Source of the DNA: Legionella gratiana | GTDB taxonomy: Bacteria; Pseudomonadota; Gammaproteobacteria; Legionellales; Legionellaceae | Length of the DNA stretch: 64,000 nucleotides | Direction of reading: 5' to 3' | NCBI RefSeq assembly: GCF_001467695.1 | Contig: NZ_LNYE01000023.1 | Coordinates: 1-64,000, forward strand | Shown here: piece by piece, positions 8,672 to 18,761 of the stretch | Layout of the letters: each line of letters starts with the position of its first letter | How positions within the stretch are numbered: position 1 is the first letter of the stretch | The notes under the pieces: model-generated | Told to the model about the DNA's origin: nothing | Databases searched by the model: none | The model's input: the letters and a program-made list of their open reading frames with translations, nothing else | Program-made: the position numbers and the translations under genes

Positions 8672-10981
8672 TTATATATGGATTTTAGCTTCTCTTAAGA
8701 GATCATTTAATTTAGAAGCTAAATGGAAGTTCTCTTTGCCATCCAGTTGGTCTAGTTCATAGACATAATCCTTATAATGAACTTTGCCTGTATGGACGTC
8801 ATAGACTGCTCCAACCATTGCGATTTCATTTTTTTCTATCATGTCATGCAAAATAGGACTGCGTTTATAAATATTTTGCATGGTATTGGCTACGTTCAAT
8901 TCGGTGACATGTTGAACGAAAGTATCATTTTTACTATGTCGATTATTGGTGGTTAGATTTTCGGCATTAATTGCTGGTTTTATTTTCTCTAATAACTCAG
9001 TAATATGTCCTTTTTCAACACCATCACAAGCAGATTGAATTGCGCCACAGCGAGTATGACCAAGAACAATAATCAGTTTTACACCCACGACACTGCACGC
9101 ATATTCGATACTGGCGAGCACATCATTATTGACTACGTTACCTGCAACACGTACACAAAAGATATCGCCAAAACTCATATCAAAAATGGTTTCAACCGGT
9201 ACTCTTGAATCAATACAGCCAAGAACTATAGCTATAGGATGTTGCTCTTTCGCTGTATGTTTAATATCCAATTGGTTAGTACGGTGAATTAAATTGCCAT
9301 TCAGAAATCGATGATTTCCTTCGTTTAAAATATTTAATACCTGTGCAGGAGATAAATTTGATTGCACATCGTATGTAGTCACATTGATAAAATCAATATG
9401 ATTATGAATTTTATAATGTTTCTTAAAACCAATAAGATTCAAGGAGATTTTTTTATTAGGAGCTTGTTGCTCTTGAAATTCTTTTAATAACTCCAAAATT
9501 TCCTTATCAAGGTATTGGGAATAGCGTGCATCAATAATTAATTGTGATTCTTTAGGTATTGCATTAAGTTCCGCAACTAAAGCCGCTTTATTTAAGAAGG
9601 ACATTTGCTGTGGGAGTACTAAACGATTTATGATCCCAGTAGTATGAATTTCCTTAAGAATGTTGATACGTGCTTGACTGTTGGATTTTAAAATATAGAA
9701 AAGACTCACTGCTAATCCAATTAAAATACCCATTAAAAGATTAAATACAATAATACCGATTACAGTAGCTATAAATGGAATAAAGCGATCATAACCTTGT
9801 GCGTAAATGGAGCTGTAAATTGAGGGTTTATTTAGTTTATAACCGGTGTGCATCAGGATAGCAGCTAATGAAGACAAGGGTATTTTATTGAGAGTCTCTG
9901 GAATTAGCATTACTGCAAATAAGAGAAAAATACCATGTAAAATGGCAGAGATTTTGGTTTTAGAACCGGCTTGAATATTAATTGAAGTTCTAACAATCAC
10001 TGATGTAATTGGGATTCCACCAATTAACCCTGCAGTTACGTTGCCTACACCTTGTGCAACTAATTCACGGTTCGAAGAAGGATGCCGCCGTTTTTTATCC
10101 AGTTTTTCACCTGCTTTGAAGTTCAGTAAAGTCTCAAGAGAAGCGACAATACTAATAATAAATGCATAAAGATAAATTTTGGGGTTAGTCCAAGCAGCCC
10201 AATTTGGATATACCAATTTACTAAGTAGCTCTTGAAAATCGTTTGTTTGGGGAATATTAACTAATTGTGGTGAGTTCTGTGCAAGATTTGAGTCCGTCCA
10301 TTGGAATAGCTCGTTAAGTAATACGCCCAAAATAACTACAATAATCGGTGCGGGTATTTCCTTAAGCACTTTATTTTTTGTTAAATCAAAGAAGACCAAA
10401 GTGACCAAAGAAATTACAGTAATCAGCATGGCACCTGTGTTGATGTGATAGTAGATCGCGAGAATAGGGCTTAAGGTAATTTCTTCTGTTGTTTCCAGTA
10501 GATGGGTTTTAAGTTCATTAAAATCGGAAGACAGAGTAAATGCAAGTGGTAATTGTTTGATTATTAATAAAATTCCTATAGCACAAAGTAAACCTTGAAC
10601 TACATTTGAAGGGACAAAATCTGCTATAAATCCAGCTCTTAAGCTACCTATTATGATTTGCAGTACGCCGGCAAGTACTAACGCCAGTAAAAATGAATTA
10701 AAATCACCAAGATGGGCAATTGCAGTAACAACGACGGCCGCCATCCCTGCAGCAGGTCCACTAACACTGACATGAGAGCCACTCAAGCTGCCAACAACAA
10801 TGCCACCCACAACCCCACTTAAAATTCCAGAAAATAGGGGGGCGCCAGAAGCTAGGGCAATCCCTAAGCATAAAGGAATAGCAACGAGAAATACGACTAT
10901 GGCTGCGACAAAATCAAATTTAAGATAACGCTTTGTATAAATTCGAAATATACGGGAGTCAACCGGTGTATTTGTAAACAT
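8672..10981 (-). CDS. SulP-family anion transporter fused to beta-carbonic anhydrase
   Basis: About 769 residues from ATG 10981, which has AGGAA 9 bases upstream; an in-frame ATG at 11017 is less likely. Residues 1-~420 are a SulP transporter with hydrophobic helices and the early motif GPAAGMAAVVVTAI. A STAS-like domain follows (about 450-530, LIIDARYSQYLDKEIL). The C-terminal ~220 residues are a beta-carbonic anhydrase with zinc motifs VLGCIDSRVP (Cys and the Asp-Arg dyad) and VLGHTRCGAI (His and Cys). SulP-CA fusions are known and are thought to couple bicarbonate or sulfate movement with CO2 hydration. Bicarbonate uptake is the inferred role. Confidence 0.9.
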   Translation of the reverse strand: MFTNTPVDSRIFRIYTKRYLKFDFVAAIVVFLVAIPLCLGIALASGAPLFSGILSGVVGGIVVGSLSGSHVSVSGPAAGMAAVVVTAIAHLGDFNSFLLALVLAGVLQIIIGSLRAGFIADFVPSNVVQGLLCAIGILLIIKQLPLAFTLSSDFNELKTHLLETTEEITLSPILAIYYHINTGAMLITVISLVTLVFFDLTKNKVLKEIPAPIIVVILGVLLNELFQWTDSNLAQNSPQLVNIPQTNDFQELLSKLVYPNWAAWTNPKIYLYAFIISIVASLETLLNFKAGEKLDKKRRHPSSNRELVAQGVGNVTAGLIGGIPITSVIVRTSINIQAGSKTKISAILHGIFLLFAVMLIPETLNKIPLSSLAAILMHTGYKLNKPSIYSSIYAQGYDRFIPFIATVIGIIVFNLLMGILIGLAVSLFYILKSNSQARINILKEIHTTGIINRLVLPQQMSFLNKAALVAELNAIPKESQLIIDARYSQYLDKEILELLKEFQEQQAPNKKISLNLIGFKKHYKIHNHIDFINVTTYDVQSNLSPAQVLNILNEGNHRFLNGNLIHRTNQLDIKHTAKEQHPIAIVLGCIDSRVPVETIFDMSFGDIFCVRVAGNVVNNDVLASIEYACSVVGVKLIIVLGHTRCGAIQSACDGVEKGHITELLEKIKPAINAENLTTNNRHSKNDTFVQHVTELNVANTMQNIYKRSPILHDMIEKNEIAMVGAVYDVHTGKVHYKDYVYELDQLDGKENFHLASKLNDLLREAKIHI

Positions 10982-11062
10982 GGAGAAATTCCTATAGCAA
11001 TTTAATATTTTATTCAAAAAATTTTTTCTAATTTTAGACTAAAGTGATATTTAATAAAACAT

Positions 11063-11093
11063 AAATGTTACAGAAATGTTATAAAAATGTTAC
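11063..11093. promoter_or_regulatory. three phased AAATGTTA repeats upstream of the SulP fusion gene
   Basis: AAATGTTAC (11063-11071), AAATGTTAT (11074-11082) and AAATGTTAC (11085-11093) recur with an exact 11-bp period, so they fall on one face of the helix. They lie 82-112 bp upstream of the start of the minus-strand SulP gene and downstream of ttcA. An operator for a multimeric regulator is possible; no regulator is known. Confidence 0.35.
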
Positions 11094-11169
11094 TTTTTAG
11101 TTAAGATTTATGGGATAGATTCTAACTTTTTGATCATAAAAGTACCTTTTTGCTTAACTTTACATAAGA

Positions 11170-12012
11170 TTATTCATCTACAGTGTCAAATTCCTCTGAC
11201 TGGAATACCCCAGCTGTATCAGTTGCTTGATTTATGATTAATCCGTGTTCCAGATTTTTAAAGTTCCACATATTTTGATCCATGAGTTGGCTGGGTTTGA
11301 TGCTTTGTAGGGCATGAAGGATGTTACTTGGAACTTTAGGATTTTCTTCTGCAAGCTGATCAATTAAATGAGCTACTTTTTTACGCATTAAATTTTCTTG
11401 AGAACCACAAAGAGTACATGGAATAATAGGGTACGCTTGTTCGTGCGCATAAGTAATGATGTCTTTTTCCTGTACGTAGCATAATGGACGAATAACAATG
11501 TGTTTTTTATTGTCACTGAGTAATTTAGGTGGCATCGATCGAATATCACCATTGTATAGGATTGACATCATTAAGGTTCGGACTAAATCATCGCGATGAT
11601 GGCCTAGAGCAATTTTATTAAAGCCATTTTCTTCAGCGTAACGATAGATAATGCCTCGTCGTAGTCGAGAACATAAAGAACAATAGGTTTTTCCTTCGGG
11701 GATTTTTTCTTTAACAATACTATAAGTGTCACGTGTTAAGATTTCATGCGGGATCGAACGCTCTTTAAGCCATTGGCGCAAAGCAGAATCATTCCAACCA
11801 GGTTGTGCCTGATCTAGAGTAAACGAAAAAAGTTCAAACTTATTACCAGAACGACGACGCAATTGATTGAGAATAGTAAGTAAGGTAAAAGAGTCTTTAC
11901 CGCCTGATAGGCAGACCATAACCCGATCGCCACGTTGGATCATATTAAAATCCGCAATGGCTTTACCTGTGTAATGAAGTAATTTTTTTTCAACTTGAGA
12001 AGGATTGGACAT
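11170..12012 (-). CDS. ttcA: tRNA 2-thiocytidine(32) synthetase
   Basis: 280 residues. TtcA adds sulfur to C32 of some tRNAs using ATP and a [4Fe-4S] cluster. The PP-loop SGGKDS lies at 36-41. The cluster-type cysteine pair is C111/C114 (CSLC), with CTLC at 199-202 supplying a further cysteine. GHHRDDLV at about 137-144 is the conserved loop of this family. The length fits TtcA rather than TilS. It is followed at 151 bp by the repeat-containing promoter region of the SulP fusion gene and lies 26 bp downstream of tolC on the same strand. Confidence 0.93.
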   Translation of the reverse strand: MSNPSQVEKKLLHYTGKAIADFNMIQRGDRVMVCLSGGKDSFTLLTILNQLRRRSGNKFELFSFTLDQAQPGWNDSALRQWLKERSIPHEILTRDTYSIVKEKIPEGKTYCSLCSRLRRGIIYRYAEENGFNKIALGHHRDDLVRTLMMSILYNGDIRSMPPKLLSDNKKHIVIRPLCYVQEKDIITYAHEQAYPIIPCTLCGSQENLMRKKVAHLIDQLAEENPKVPSNILHALQSIKPSQLMDQNMWNFKNLEHGLIINQATDTAGVFQSEEFDTVDE

Positions 12013-12038
12013 TATAAAAACTCATTAAATAAAAATTG

Positions 12039-13412
12039 TTATTTGGTACTCCCAGTTGGGCGAAATCCATTAACCCTTGTTGTTTCTAACCAGGAATTTA
12101 TCAGTTCGAGATCATTAGCATTTAACGTTCCAGCCTGGTATTTTAAAGTTAAAACAGCATTTATCAAGGCGTATTGGTCATTAGCCAATTGGTTTTGTGC
12201 TTCAAATAAACGTTGTTGGGAATTGACTACATCGACCATTGTACGTGTCCCCACTTCAAATTGTGCTTCTGTACTTTCTAATGAATTTCGTTGAGAAATA
12301 ACCGTTTGTCTATCCGCTTTCACTTTGCTAATGCCATCAATGATTGTATTGAACGCAATACGACTATTGACGACTACTTCTCTGTAGGCTTGCTCTACTT
12401 TTTCGCTTGATGCTTGAAAATTATGCTTTGCTTGTCGTGTTTGTGAGCGAACTAACCCCCCTTGAAATACTGGGAAGTTTAACGCAAGTCCAACAGACGA
12501 TTGCTTTTGATTTGCAGGTAACAAAGGATTATTGTCTGTTGAACCTTTGATACTGTTTGTTGTTTCCGCTGAATTCCCCTGAAGAGAAATGACAGGCCAA
12601 TTTCCTGCAGAAAGAGCTTTTACATTTTCACGTGCTACTTCAAGACTGTATTTGGCAGACAATAACTTATAATTTTGTTTAAGGCCTGCATCTACCCATT
12701 GATCCACATAATTAGGCTCTGGTTTTATCAATGGAATTTTCCCGTTACGTAAAGGGGCTATCGCATTATAAACATGGTTGGTTAGTTTTCTTAAATTTTC
12801 ACTTTGATTGATTTGGTTATTTCGTGAAGCAATAACAGTAGCTACAGACTGATCATAGGCAGCTTTTGCTTCATATACAGAAGTAATCGGATCAAGCCCA
12901 ACTTCAAAACGTTGTAGGGCTTGATCGTACTGACGCTTATTTGCTCTTTTTTTTGCCTCAGCAAAATTAAGCGTGTCCTGGGCGTAGAGCGCATCAAAAT
13001 ATGCTTTTGCAGTTCTGAGAATCAAATCTTGTGCTGCATCATTAAAAGTAGCTTGCGCTGCTTTTACAGAAGCCTTGGCTTGTTGTACTTTTGCCCAAGC
13101 TTGAAAATTAAAAATTGCTTGAGACGCAGAAATTTGCCATGTTCTTGAGTTATAATAAGCATCTTGAATTGTGAAAAAACCATCATTTACATGAAAGAAA
13201 TTGCGAGTTGCTTGGCCTGTAATCCCAACTTGAGGCAGCAATGCTGCACGTGCTTGTGGAAGTGCTTCCGCATTAGCCATGTAAGTATCATACGCATTCT
13301 TGAATAGGGGGTCATTTTCAAGGGCTTGACGATAGATATCCATTAAATCTGTTGCAAATGCTTGCGATAATAGACCTAAAGTCATGAGAGAGCAAAGCAG
13401 CAATTTTTTCAT
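12039..13412 (-). CDS. tolC: TolC-family outer membrane efflux protein
   Basis: 457 residues with a signal peptide (MKKLLLCSLMTLGLLSQAFA). The mature protein has the duplicated TolC layout: long alpha-helical barrel segments with ALENDPLFKNAYDTYMA at the start of repeat one and FNFPVFQGG-like sequence (LALNFPVFQGGLVRSQTRQ) in repeat two, then QRNSLESTEAQFEVGTRTMVDVVNSQ. TolC forms the outer-membrane channel for type I secretion and RND/MFS efflux. It starts 12 bp after the pcm-like gene, so the two form an operon with ttcA close behind. Confidence 0.93.
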   Translation of the reverse strand: MKKLLLCSLMTLGLLSQAFATDLMDIYRQALENDPLFKNAYDTYMANAEALPQARAALLPQVGITGQATRNFFHVNDGFFTIQDAYYNSRTWQISASQAIFNFQAWAKVQQAKASVKAAQATFNDAAQDLILRTAKAYFDALYAQDTLNFAEAKKRANKRQYDQALQRFEVGLDPITSVYEAKAAYDQSVATVIASRNNQINQSENLRKLTNHVYNAIAPLRNGKIPLIKPEPNYVDQWVDAGLKQNYKLLSAKYSLEVARENVKALSAGNWPVISLQGNSAETTNSIKGSTDNNPLLPANQKQSSVGLALNFPVFQGGLVRSQTRQAKHNFQASSEKVEQAYREVVVNSRIAFNTIIDGISKVKADRQTVISQRNSLESTEAQFEVGTRTMVDVVNSQQRLFEAQNQLANDQYALINAVLTLKYQAGTLNANDLELINSWLETTRVNGFRPTGSTK

Positions 13413-13424
13413 TTACCCTAGTTC

Positions 13425-14078
13425 CTAAAATACAAACTCTTTTGGTTTTGATTTATCAATCAATAAAGGAATATTTGTTTCAAAAAGCAGAGACTCATGC
13501 CAATTTTCATTATGATCTAATTCATATAGCCTACCTTGCATTACAGGAGACTTACCTAATATGGTAAACAGTTTACCGCCGGGTAGGATTTGTAGTTTTT
13601 CTGTTTCAGTAATTTTTTCTAATCCACCGGTGAAGATAACAACATCATAAGGTGCTTTTTCTAACCAGCCTCGACTTGCATCACCTGTAATTAGTTCTAC
13701 ATTATTACAATGATGTGCTTTTAATTTTTTTTCTGCATGAGATGTAAAATCAGCATAATAGTCTACACTAATTACTTTTTTACACAATCTACTAAGTAGA
13801 GCGGTAAAGAAACCGCTACCTGTACCTACTTCCAAAACTGTTTCATGACCCTGGAGATTAAGTGCTTGCAAAATTATCCCTTCTTCTAAAGGAGTAAGCA
13901 TCCGTTGGCCGTAATTTAGAGGAATTTGCATATCTGAATAGGCAAAATGGGCAAATTGTTCGGGAACGAATTCATGTCTGAGTAATATTTCATACAAATT
14001 AAGTATGGACTCATTTAAAACATCGCCAGTTCGAAGTTGTTGCTTGATCATATTAATGCGCGCGCTTTGATGACTCAT
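13425..14078 (-). CDS. protein-L-isoaspartate O-methyltransferase-family protein
   Basis: 217 residues from the ATG at 14078 (MSHQSARINMIKQQLR), which matches the usual start of this family; an in-frame ATG at 14192 would add 38 residues of unrelated sequence. The SAM-binding motif VLEVGTGSGFF lies at about 81-91, followed by VISVDYY and a GDASRGW post-motif. This is the PCMT fold, which methylates damaged isoaspartyl residues. The family also includes proteins without proven repair activity; key residues around TAPP are replaced by TGGL here, so activity is not assured. It leads a tight pair with tolC. Confidence 0.75.
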   Translation of the reverse strand: MSHQSARINMIKQQLRTGDVLNESILNLYEILLRHEFVPEQFAHFAYSDMQIPLNYGQRMLTPLEEGIILQALNLQGHETVLEVGTGSGFFTALLSRLCKKVISVDYYADFTSHAEKKLKAHHCNNVELITGDASRGWLEKAPYDVVIFTGGLEKITETEKLQILPGGKLFTILGKSPVMQGRLYELDHNENWHESLLFETNIPLLIDKSKPKEFVF

Positions 14079-14460
14079 TTGTTCTACCGTGTTGATTATT
14101 TTTAGATTTGCATTTGACAGTTCATTGTCCAGAGTTTTGTTTCTAGAGCATGCCTGCGAGCTCCCTGTTTTGGTGATTTTGGGATTCTGCAAACTCGTTG
14201 TGAAACAATGCGGCGAAAACGAATGGCCAATGCACTTTCAAAACTTGGGCTCAATCTTAGCAAAAAATAAACTCATGTGCTAAGAAATAATGTTTGAATT
14301 CTAAATTTCATGGTTACTCTGTTTAAAGTTTGTTATGATCTGCATTTTTTGATGGGGGAACCTATTGTGGGAGTGGGTTGTTTCCTTATGATTCGTGGCC
14401 AGGATTTTCGCTTCGTTGTACCAGGCTACAATATACGAAATTCACTATTAGGAGAATACT
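14079..14460. other. divergent intergenic region between pcm-like gene and kbl
   Basis: 382 bp without a convincing gene. The left third is the unlikely N-terminal extension of the pcm-like frame. A TATGAT box at 14334-14339 could be a -10 element for kbl, but no good -35 is seen. A GC-richer stretch follows (GATGGGGGAACC) that would be in the kbl leader; no known riboswitch was recognised. Confidence 0.3.
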
Positions 14461-15645
14461 GTGCGTGAGCAATTTATTGATTTTTTGCAAACAGAAATAG
14501 AAACACTTAAACGCGAAGGTTTATATAAGTCAGAACGAATTATTTCCAGCCAACAACAAGCCGCTGTCACAGTCAATCATAAAGAAGTAATTAATCTTTG
14601 CGCTAATAACTATTTAGGTTTGGCTAATGATCCCGAATTGATTGCCGAAGGACAAAAAGCATTAGCTCAATATGGTTATGGTATGGCATCAGTGCGGTTT
14701 ATTTGCGGGACACAGACTCCGCACAAACAGCTTGAGCAGAAAATCAGCCAATTTTTAAATAAAGAAGATACGATACTCTATTCTTCATGTTTTGATGCAA
14801 ATACAGGTCTTTTTGAGACTTTGCTAGGAGAAGAGGATGCTATTATTAGTGATGCATTAAACCATGCGAGCATCATTGATGGGGTACGATTATGTAAAGC
14901 TGCACGTTATCGATATGCAAATAATGACATGAAGGCATTAGAAGAGCAGTTGATTGCTGCCCAAAATGCACGATTTCGTTTAATTGCCACAGATGGTGTT
15001 TTTTCTATGGATGGAATCTTAGCAAATCTCCCAGCTATTTGTGAGTTGGCGGATAAATATAACGCTATGGTTATGGTTGATGACTCTCATGCCGTTGGTT
15101 TTATGGGTGAAACAGGTCGTGGAACTCCGGAACATTTTGGAGTCAGTGAGCGAATTGATATCATTACTGGTACTTTAGGTAAGGCTTTAGGTGGGGCCTC
15201 TGGAGGTTATACTGCGGCTCATAAAATTATTGTTGAATGGTTACGCCAACGTTCTAGACCTTATTTATTTTCTAATACATTAGCTCCAGTTATAGCACAT
15301 ACTTCGTGTATCGTCTTAGATAATTTAATGAAGAATAACCATTGGGCTGAAAAATTAAAACGCAACAGCAAGTATTTCCGCGAGGGTATGACTCGCTTAG
15401 GTTTTAAACTCATTCCAGGAGAACACCCCATTATTCCTGTGATGTTAGGAGATGCCAGTTTAGCAGGGCGGATAGCGAATCGTTTATTAGAATTGGGTAT
15501 TTATGTAGTTGGTTTTTCATATCCAGTTGTACCAAAGGGATTAGCTCGAATTCGCACGCAAATGTCCGCTGCTCATGAGTTGCATCATTTGGATAAAGCG
15601 ATTGCCGCATTTGAAACTGTAGGCAAAGAGTTTTCTGTTATTTAA
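14461..15645 (+). CDS. kbl: 2-amino-3-ketobutyrate CoA ligase (glycine C-acetyltransferase)
   Basis: 394 residues. Kbl is a PLP enzyme that cleaves 2-amino-3-ketobutyrate with CoA to glycine and acetyl-CoA, the second step of threonine breakdown. Alpha-oxoamine synthase motifs are clear: [14 protein letters not shown] near 42-55, [19 protein letters not shown] (about 206-216), and the PLP-lysine region [13 protein letters not shown] near 240. The start is GTG at 14461 with AGGAGA a few bases upstream. tdh follows 176 bp downstream, with a repeat in between. Confidence 0.96.
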   Translation: MREQFIDFLQTEIETLKREGLYKSERIISSQQQAAVTVNHKEVINLCANNYLGLANDPELIAEGQKALAQYGYGMASVRFICGTQTPHKQLEQKISQFLNKEDTILYSSCFDANTGLFETLLGEEDAIISDALNHASIIDGVRLCKAARYRYANNDMKALEEQLIAAQNARFRLIATDGVFSMDGILANLPAICELADKYNAMVMVDDSHAVGFMGETGRGTPEHFGVSERIDIITGTLGKALGGASGGYTAAHKIIVEWLRQRSRPYLFSNTLAPVIAHTSCIVLDNLMKNNHWAEKLKRNSKYFREGMTRLGFKLIPGEHPIIPVMLGDASLAGRIANRLLELGIYVVGFSYPVVPKGLARIRTQMSAAHELHHLDKAIAAFETVGKEFSVI

Positions 15646-15652
15646 GTAATGC

Positions 15653-15762
15653 GAGCTCGAGATAAAAGGCATAGAAATGCCTTTTATCTCGCTAAACGAA
15701 CGATCCAGTTCTAAAAGAAAAACAGTGCAATATAAAATAACTTTATTTCTTATGTTGAACTG
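15653..15762. repeat. two-hairpin composite repeat, copy 3
   Basis: Hairpin A is a perfect 15-bp stem: CGAGATAAAAGGCAT (15658-15672) and ATGCCTTTTATCTCG (15677-15691), loop AGAA, followed by CTAAACGAACGATCCAG. Hairpin B spans about 15723-15762 with arms near CAGTGCAATATAAAATAA and TTATTTCTTATGTTGAACTG. It lies between kbl and tdh and would be in any kbl-tdh transcript. Confidence 0.75.
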
Positions 15763-15821
15763 AGTTGAGTAAAGCTTTCTTCTCTCATAATGTAGAGAGG
15801 ATCTAATTTTGAGGTACTTTC

Positions 15822-16844
15822 ATGAAGTCATTAGTCAAAGCGAAAAAGGAGCCTGGAATTTGGATGGAAGAAGTCGCTATGCCAGAATATGGTGTTAACG
15901 ATGTATTAATCAAAGTGAAAAAAACAGCGATTTGCGGCACTGATATCCACATTTATTCTTGGGATGAATGGGCACAAGCAACTATTCCAGTACCTATGAC
16001 TGTAGGTCATGAATTTTATGGAGAAATTGTTGCTGTGGGTCAGGAAGTACGAGGATTAAGCGTTGGTCAGAGAGTTTCTGGAGAAGGGCACATCACTTGT
16101 GGCTTCTGTCGAAACTGCCGAGCAGGAAAACGACATCTATGCCGTAATACTTTAGGTGTTGGAGTAAATAGACCGGGTTGTTTCGCGGAATACTTATCCT
16201 TACCCGCTACTAATGTAATTGTGCTTCCCGATAATATTACTGGAGAGCAGGCTTCAATTCTAGATCCTTTTGGTAATGCAACTCACTGTGCTTTGGCTTT
16301 TGATGTTGTTGGAGAAGACGTATTGATCACTGGTGCTGGACCAATTGGTATTATGGCGGCAGCTATAGTAAGACATATAGGTGCACGCCATGTAGTGATT
16401 ACTGACATTAATGATCACCGTTTAGAATTAGCACAAAAAATGGGTGTGACACGAGCAGTAAATATTAAATATGAAAAACTTTCTGATGTAGCGGCTGAAC
16501 TGGGGATGATGGAGGGGTTTGATGTAGGTCTTGAGATGTCAGGCAATCCTATGGCTTTAAATGACATGATGAAAGCAATGAATCATGGAGGGCATGTAGC
16601 TATGTTGGGTATTCCTCCTCAAGAAACCGCTATTGATTGGAATCAGGTTATTTTTAAGGGACTGGTCATTAAAGGGATTTATGGTCGTGAAATGTTTGAA
16701 ACATGGTATAAAATGATTGCTATGTTGCAAAGTGGCTTGAATATTTCACCGGTGATAACGCATCGTTTTCCAATTGATGAGTACCAACATGCGTTTCAAA
16801 TTATGGCTTCAGGTCAGTCAGGTAAAGTAATTCTTGAGTGGTAG
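15822..16844 (+). CDS. tdh: L-threonine 3-dehydrogenase
   Basis: 340 residues, the normal length for the zinc-dependent Tdh that oxidises threonine to 2-amino-3-ketobutyrate with NAD+. Catalytic zinc residues are in [10 protein letters not shown] and GHEFYGE; the structural zinc cluster is [15 protein letters not shown] (about residues 93-107). The NAD-binding [10 protein letters not shown] lies near 170. GAGG-type ribosome site precedes the ATG. With kbl it makes the two-step threonine-to-glycine pathway. Confidence 0.96.
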   Translation: MKSLVKAKKEPGIWMEEVAMPEYGVNDVLIKVKKTAICGTDIHIYSWDEWAQATIPVPMTVGHEFYGEIVAVGQEVRGLSVGQRVSGEGHITCGFCRNCRAGKRHLCRNTLGVGVNRPGCFAEYLSLPATNVIVLPDNITGEQASILDPFGNATHCALAFDVVGEDVLITGAGPIGIMAAAIVRHIGARHVVITDINDHRLELAQKMGVTRAVNIKYEKLSDVAAELGMMEGFDVGLEMSGNPMALNDMMKAMNHGGHVAMLGIPPQETAIDWNQVIFKGLVIKGIYGREMFETWYKMIAMLQSGLNISPVITHRFPIDEYQHAFQIMASGQSGKVILEW

Positions 16845-16987
16845 ATTTGTTGGGTCATCATTCTGACTGAACAGACAAGGAAGGTGTACGAAATAACTTC
16901 GATATTTAGGCCTACAGTAAGATGGAAGATCAAAATGTCCAAGTTATTTCATGTACGTTCCCAAGTTTAAAGAAAAACGGAGTAGTT

Positions 16988-18661
16988 ATGTCACAATATA
17001 TTTTTACCATGAATCGTGTGAGTAAGATTGTCGAAAATCAACGATTTATTTTGAAAGATATATCATTAAGTTTTTTCCCAGGCGCTAAGATTGGTGTTTT
17101 AGGTTTAAATGGTTCTGGTAAATCAACTTTATTACGCATTATGGCTGGTGTTGATACACGATATGAAGGAGAAGCTAGACCCCAACCAGGGATTAAGATT
17201 GGTTATCTTGAACAGGAACCTCAACTTCATTTGGATAAAACAGTGCGTGAAGTTGTTGAAGAGGGCGTGAAAGACATGAAAGAAAAACTTGCGCGCTTTG
17301 ACGAAATCAGTATGCGTTTTGCTGAGCCTATGAGTGATGATGAAATGAATGCGTTGCTCGCAGAACAAGGTGAATTGCAAAATGAAATTGAAACTGGTGG
17401 CGGTTGGGATTTAGATAGAAAGTTAGATGTTGCTGCTGATGCACTGCGATTACCTGATTGGGATGCTGTAGTTGGAAAATTATCAGGAGGTGAGCGTCGT
17501 CGTGTTGCCTTATGTCGATTATTACTTTCTAACCCAGATATGTTATTACTTGATGAGCCAACGAACCATTTGGATGCTGAGTCAGTAGCGTGGCTAGAGC
17601 ATTATCTTGAAGGTTTTCCGGGTACAGTAGTAGCAATTACTCATGATAGATATTTTCTGGATAATGCTGCTGAATGGATTTTAGAGTTAGATAGAGGCGA
17701 AGGTATTCCGTATAAAGGCAATTATACCTCTTGGCTTGAACAAAAAGAAGCACGTTTAGAGATGGAGCAGAAACAAGAAGATGCGCATCAACGTGCTCTT
17801 AAAGCCGAGCTAGAATGGGTACGTACGTCTCCTAAAGGACGTCATGCAAAAAATAAAGCACGTCTTGCTCGTTTTGAAGAAATGAACTCCAAGGAATTCC
17901 AAAAGCGAAATGAAACCAATGAAATTTATATTCCTCCGGGTGAGCGATTGGGGGATCTCGTACTTGAAGGAGAAAAAATTACTAAATCATTTGGTGATCG
18001 CATTTTAATTGATAATTTTGATTTCAAACTTCCAAAAGGTGGTGTTTTAGGCATTATTGGTCCAAATGGAGCAGGTAAATCGACCTTCTTAAAAATGATT
18101 ACAGGACAAGAGGAACCCGATAGCGGTGTGATTCGTATCGGTGAAACAGTGCAATTAGCCTATGTGGATCAGTTACGTGATGAATTAGATCCCAATAAAA
18201 CAGTATGGCAAGAAATATCTGATGGACATGATATTATGCAAGTAGGTAGTTTCCAAATGCCTTCACGTGCTTATGTAGGACGTTTTAACTTTAAAGGATC
18301 GGATCAGCAAAAGAAAATGTCACAACTTTCTGGAGGAGAGCGAAATCGTGTGCATTTAGCAAAGTTATTGAAAAGTGGTGGAAATCTATTGTTACTTGAC
18401 GAACCCAGTAATGATTTAGATGTTGAAACTTTACGTGCTTTGGAAGATGCAATTCTCAATTTTCCAGGCTGCGTGATTGTAATTTCCCACGATCGCTGGT
18501 TTTTGGATAGAATTTGTACGCATTTGATGGCTTTTGAAGGAGACTCACAAATAACTTTTATTGAAGGAAATTATAGTGATTATGAAGCAGATAGAAAGCG
18601 TCGTTTGGGCGATGCTGCGGATAGGCCATCACGTATTAAATACCGAAAATTAGAATCATAG
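16988..18661 (+). CDS. ettA: energy-dependent translational throttle protein EttA (ABC-F)
   Basis: 557 residues from ATG 16988, which has GGAG 6 bases upstream and gives the conserved MSQYIFTMNRVSK start; a frame back to 16922 adds 22 unlikely residues. Two ABC domains: GLNGSGKST with LSGGERRRVALCR, and GPNGAGKST with LSGGERNRVHLAK. The linker between them carries the EttA-type arm and KGRHAKNKARL region. EttA binds the ribosomal E site and gates the first peptide bond according to ATP/ADP level. No membrane segments, as expected for ABC-F. Confidence 0.95.
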   Translation: MSQYIFTMNRVSKIVENQRFILKDISLSFFPGAKIGVLGLNGSGKSTLLRIMAGVDTRYEGEARPQPGIKIGYLEQEPQLHLDKTVREVVEEGVKDMKEKLARFDEISMRFAEPMSDDEMNALLAEQGELQNEIETGGGWDLDRKLDVAADALRLPDWDAVVGKLSGGERRRVALCRLLLSNPDMLLLDEPTNHLDAESVAWLEHYLEGFPGTVVAITHDRYFLDNAAEWILELDRGEGIPYKGNYTSWLEQKEARLEMEQKQEDAHQRALKAELEWVRTSPKGRHAKNKARLARFEEMNSKEFQKRNETNEIYIPPGERLGDLVLEGEKITKSFGDRILIDNFDFKLPKGGVLGIIGPNGAGKSTFLKMITGQEEPDSGVIRIGETVQLAYVDQLRDELDPNKTVWQEISDGHDIMQVGSFQMPSRAYVGRFNFKGSDQQKKMSQLSGGERNRVHLAKLLKSGGNLLLLDEPSNDLDVETLRALEDAILNFPGCVIVISHDRWFLDRICTHLMAFEGDSQITFIEGNYSDYEADRKRRLGDAADRPSRIKYRKLES

Positions 18662-18674
18662 TTTAAATTAACAT

Positions 18675-18732
18675 GAGTTTTAAATGAAATCAGTTCGATA
18701 TACAAAATAATTTTATTTTGTATATCGAACTG
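18675..18732. repeat. composite repeat, hairpin B, copy 4 (perfect palindrome)
   Basis: CAGTTCGATATACAAAATAA (18691-18710) and TTATTTTGTATATCGAACTG (18713-18732) form a perfect 20-bp stem with a TT loop. The preceding GAGTTTTAAATGAAAT matches the linker of the fuller copies, so this is a 5'-truncated composite element. It lies just after ettA. Confidence 0.8.
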
Positions 18733-18761
18733 ACGTTAAATTAAGTGGAGATAAAATTTAG

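Noticed and set aside
14079..14192. N-terminal extension of the pcm-like gene
   Set aside because: The family normally starts near MSHQSARINM at 14078, and the extension is unlike other members.
16922..16987. Upstream start for ettA
   Set aside because: EttA homologues begin near MSQYIFTM; GGAG before 16988 marks the real start.
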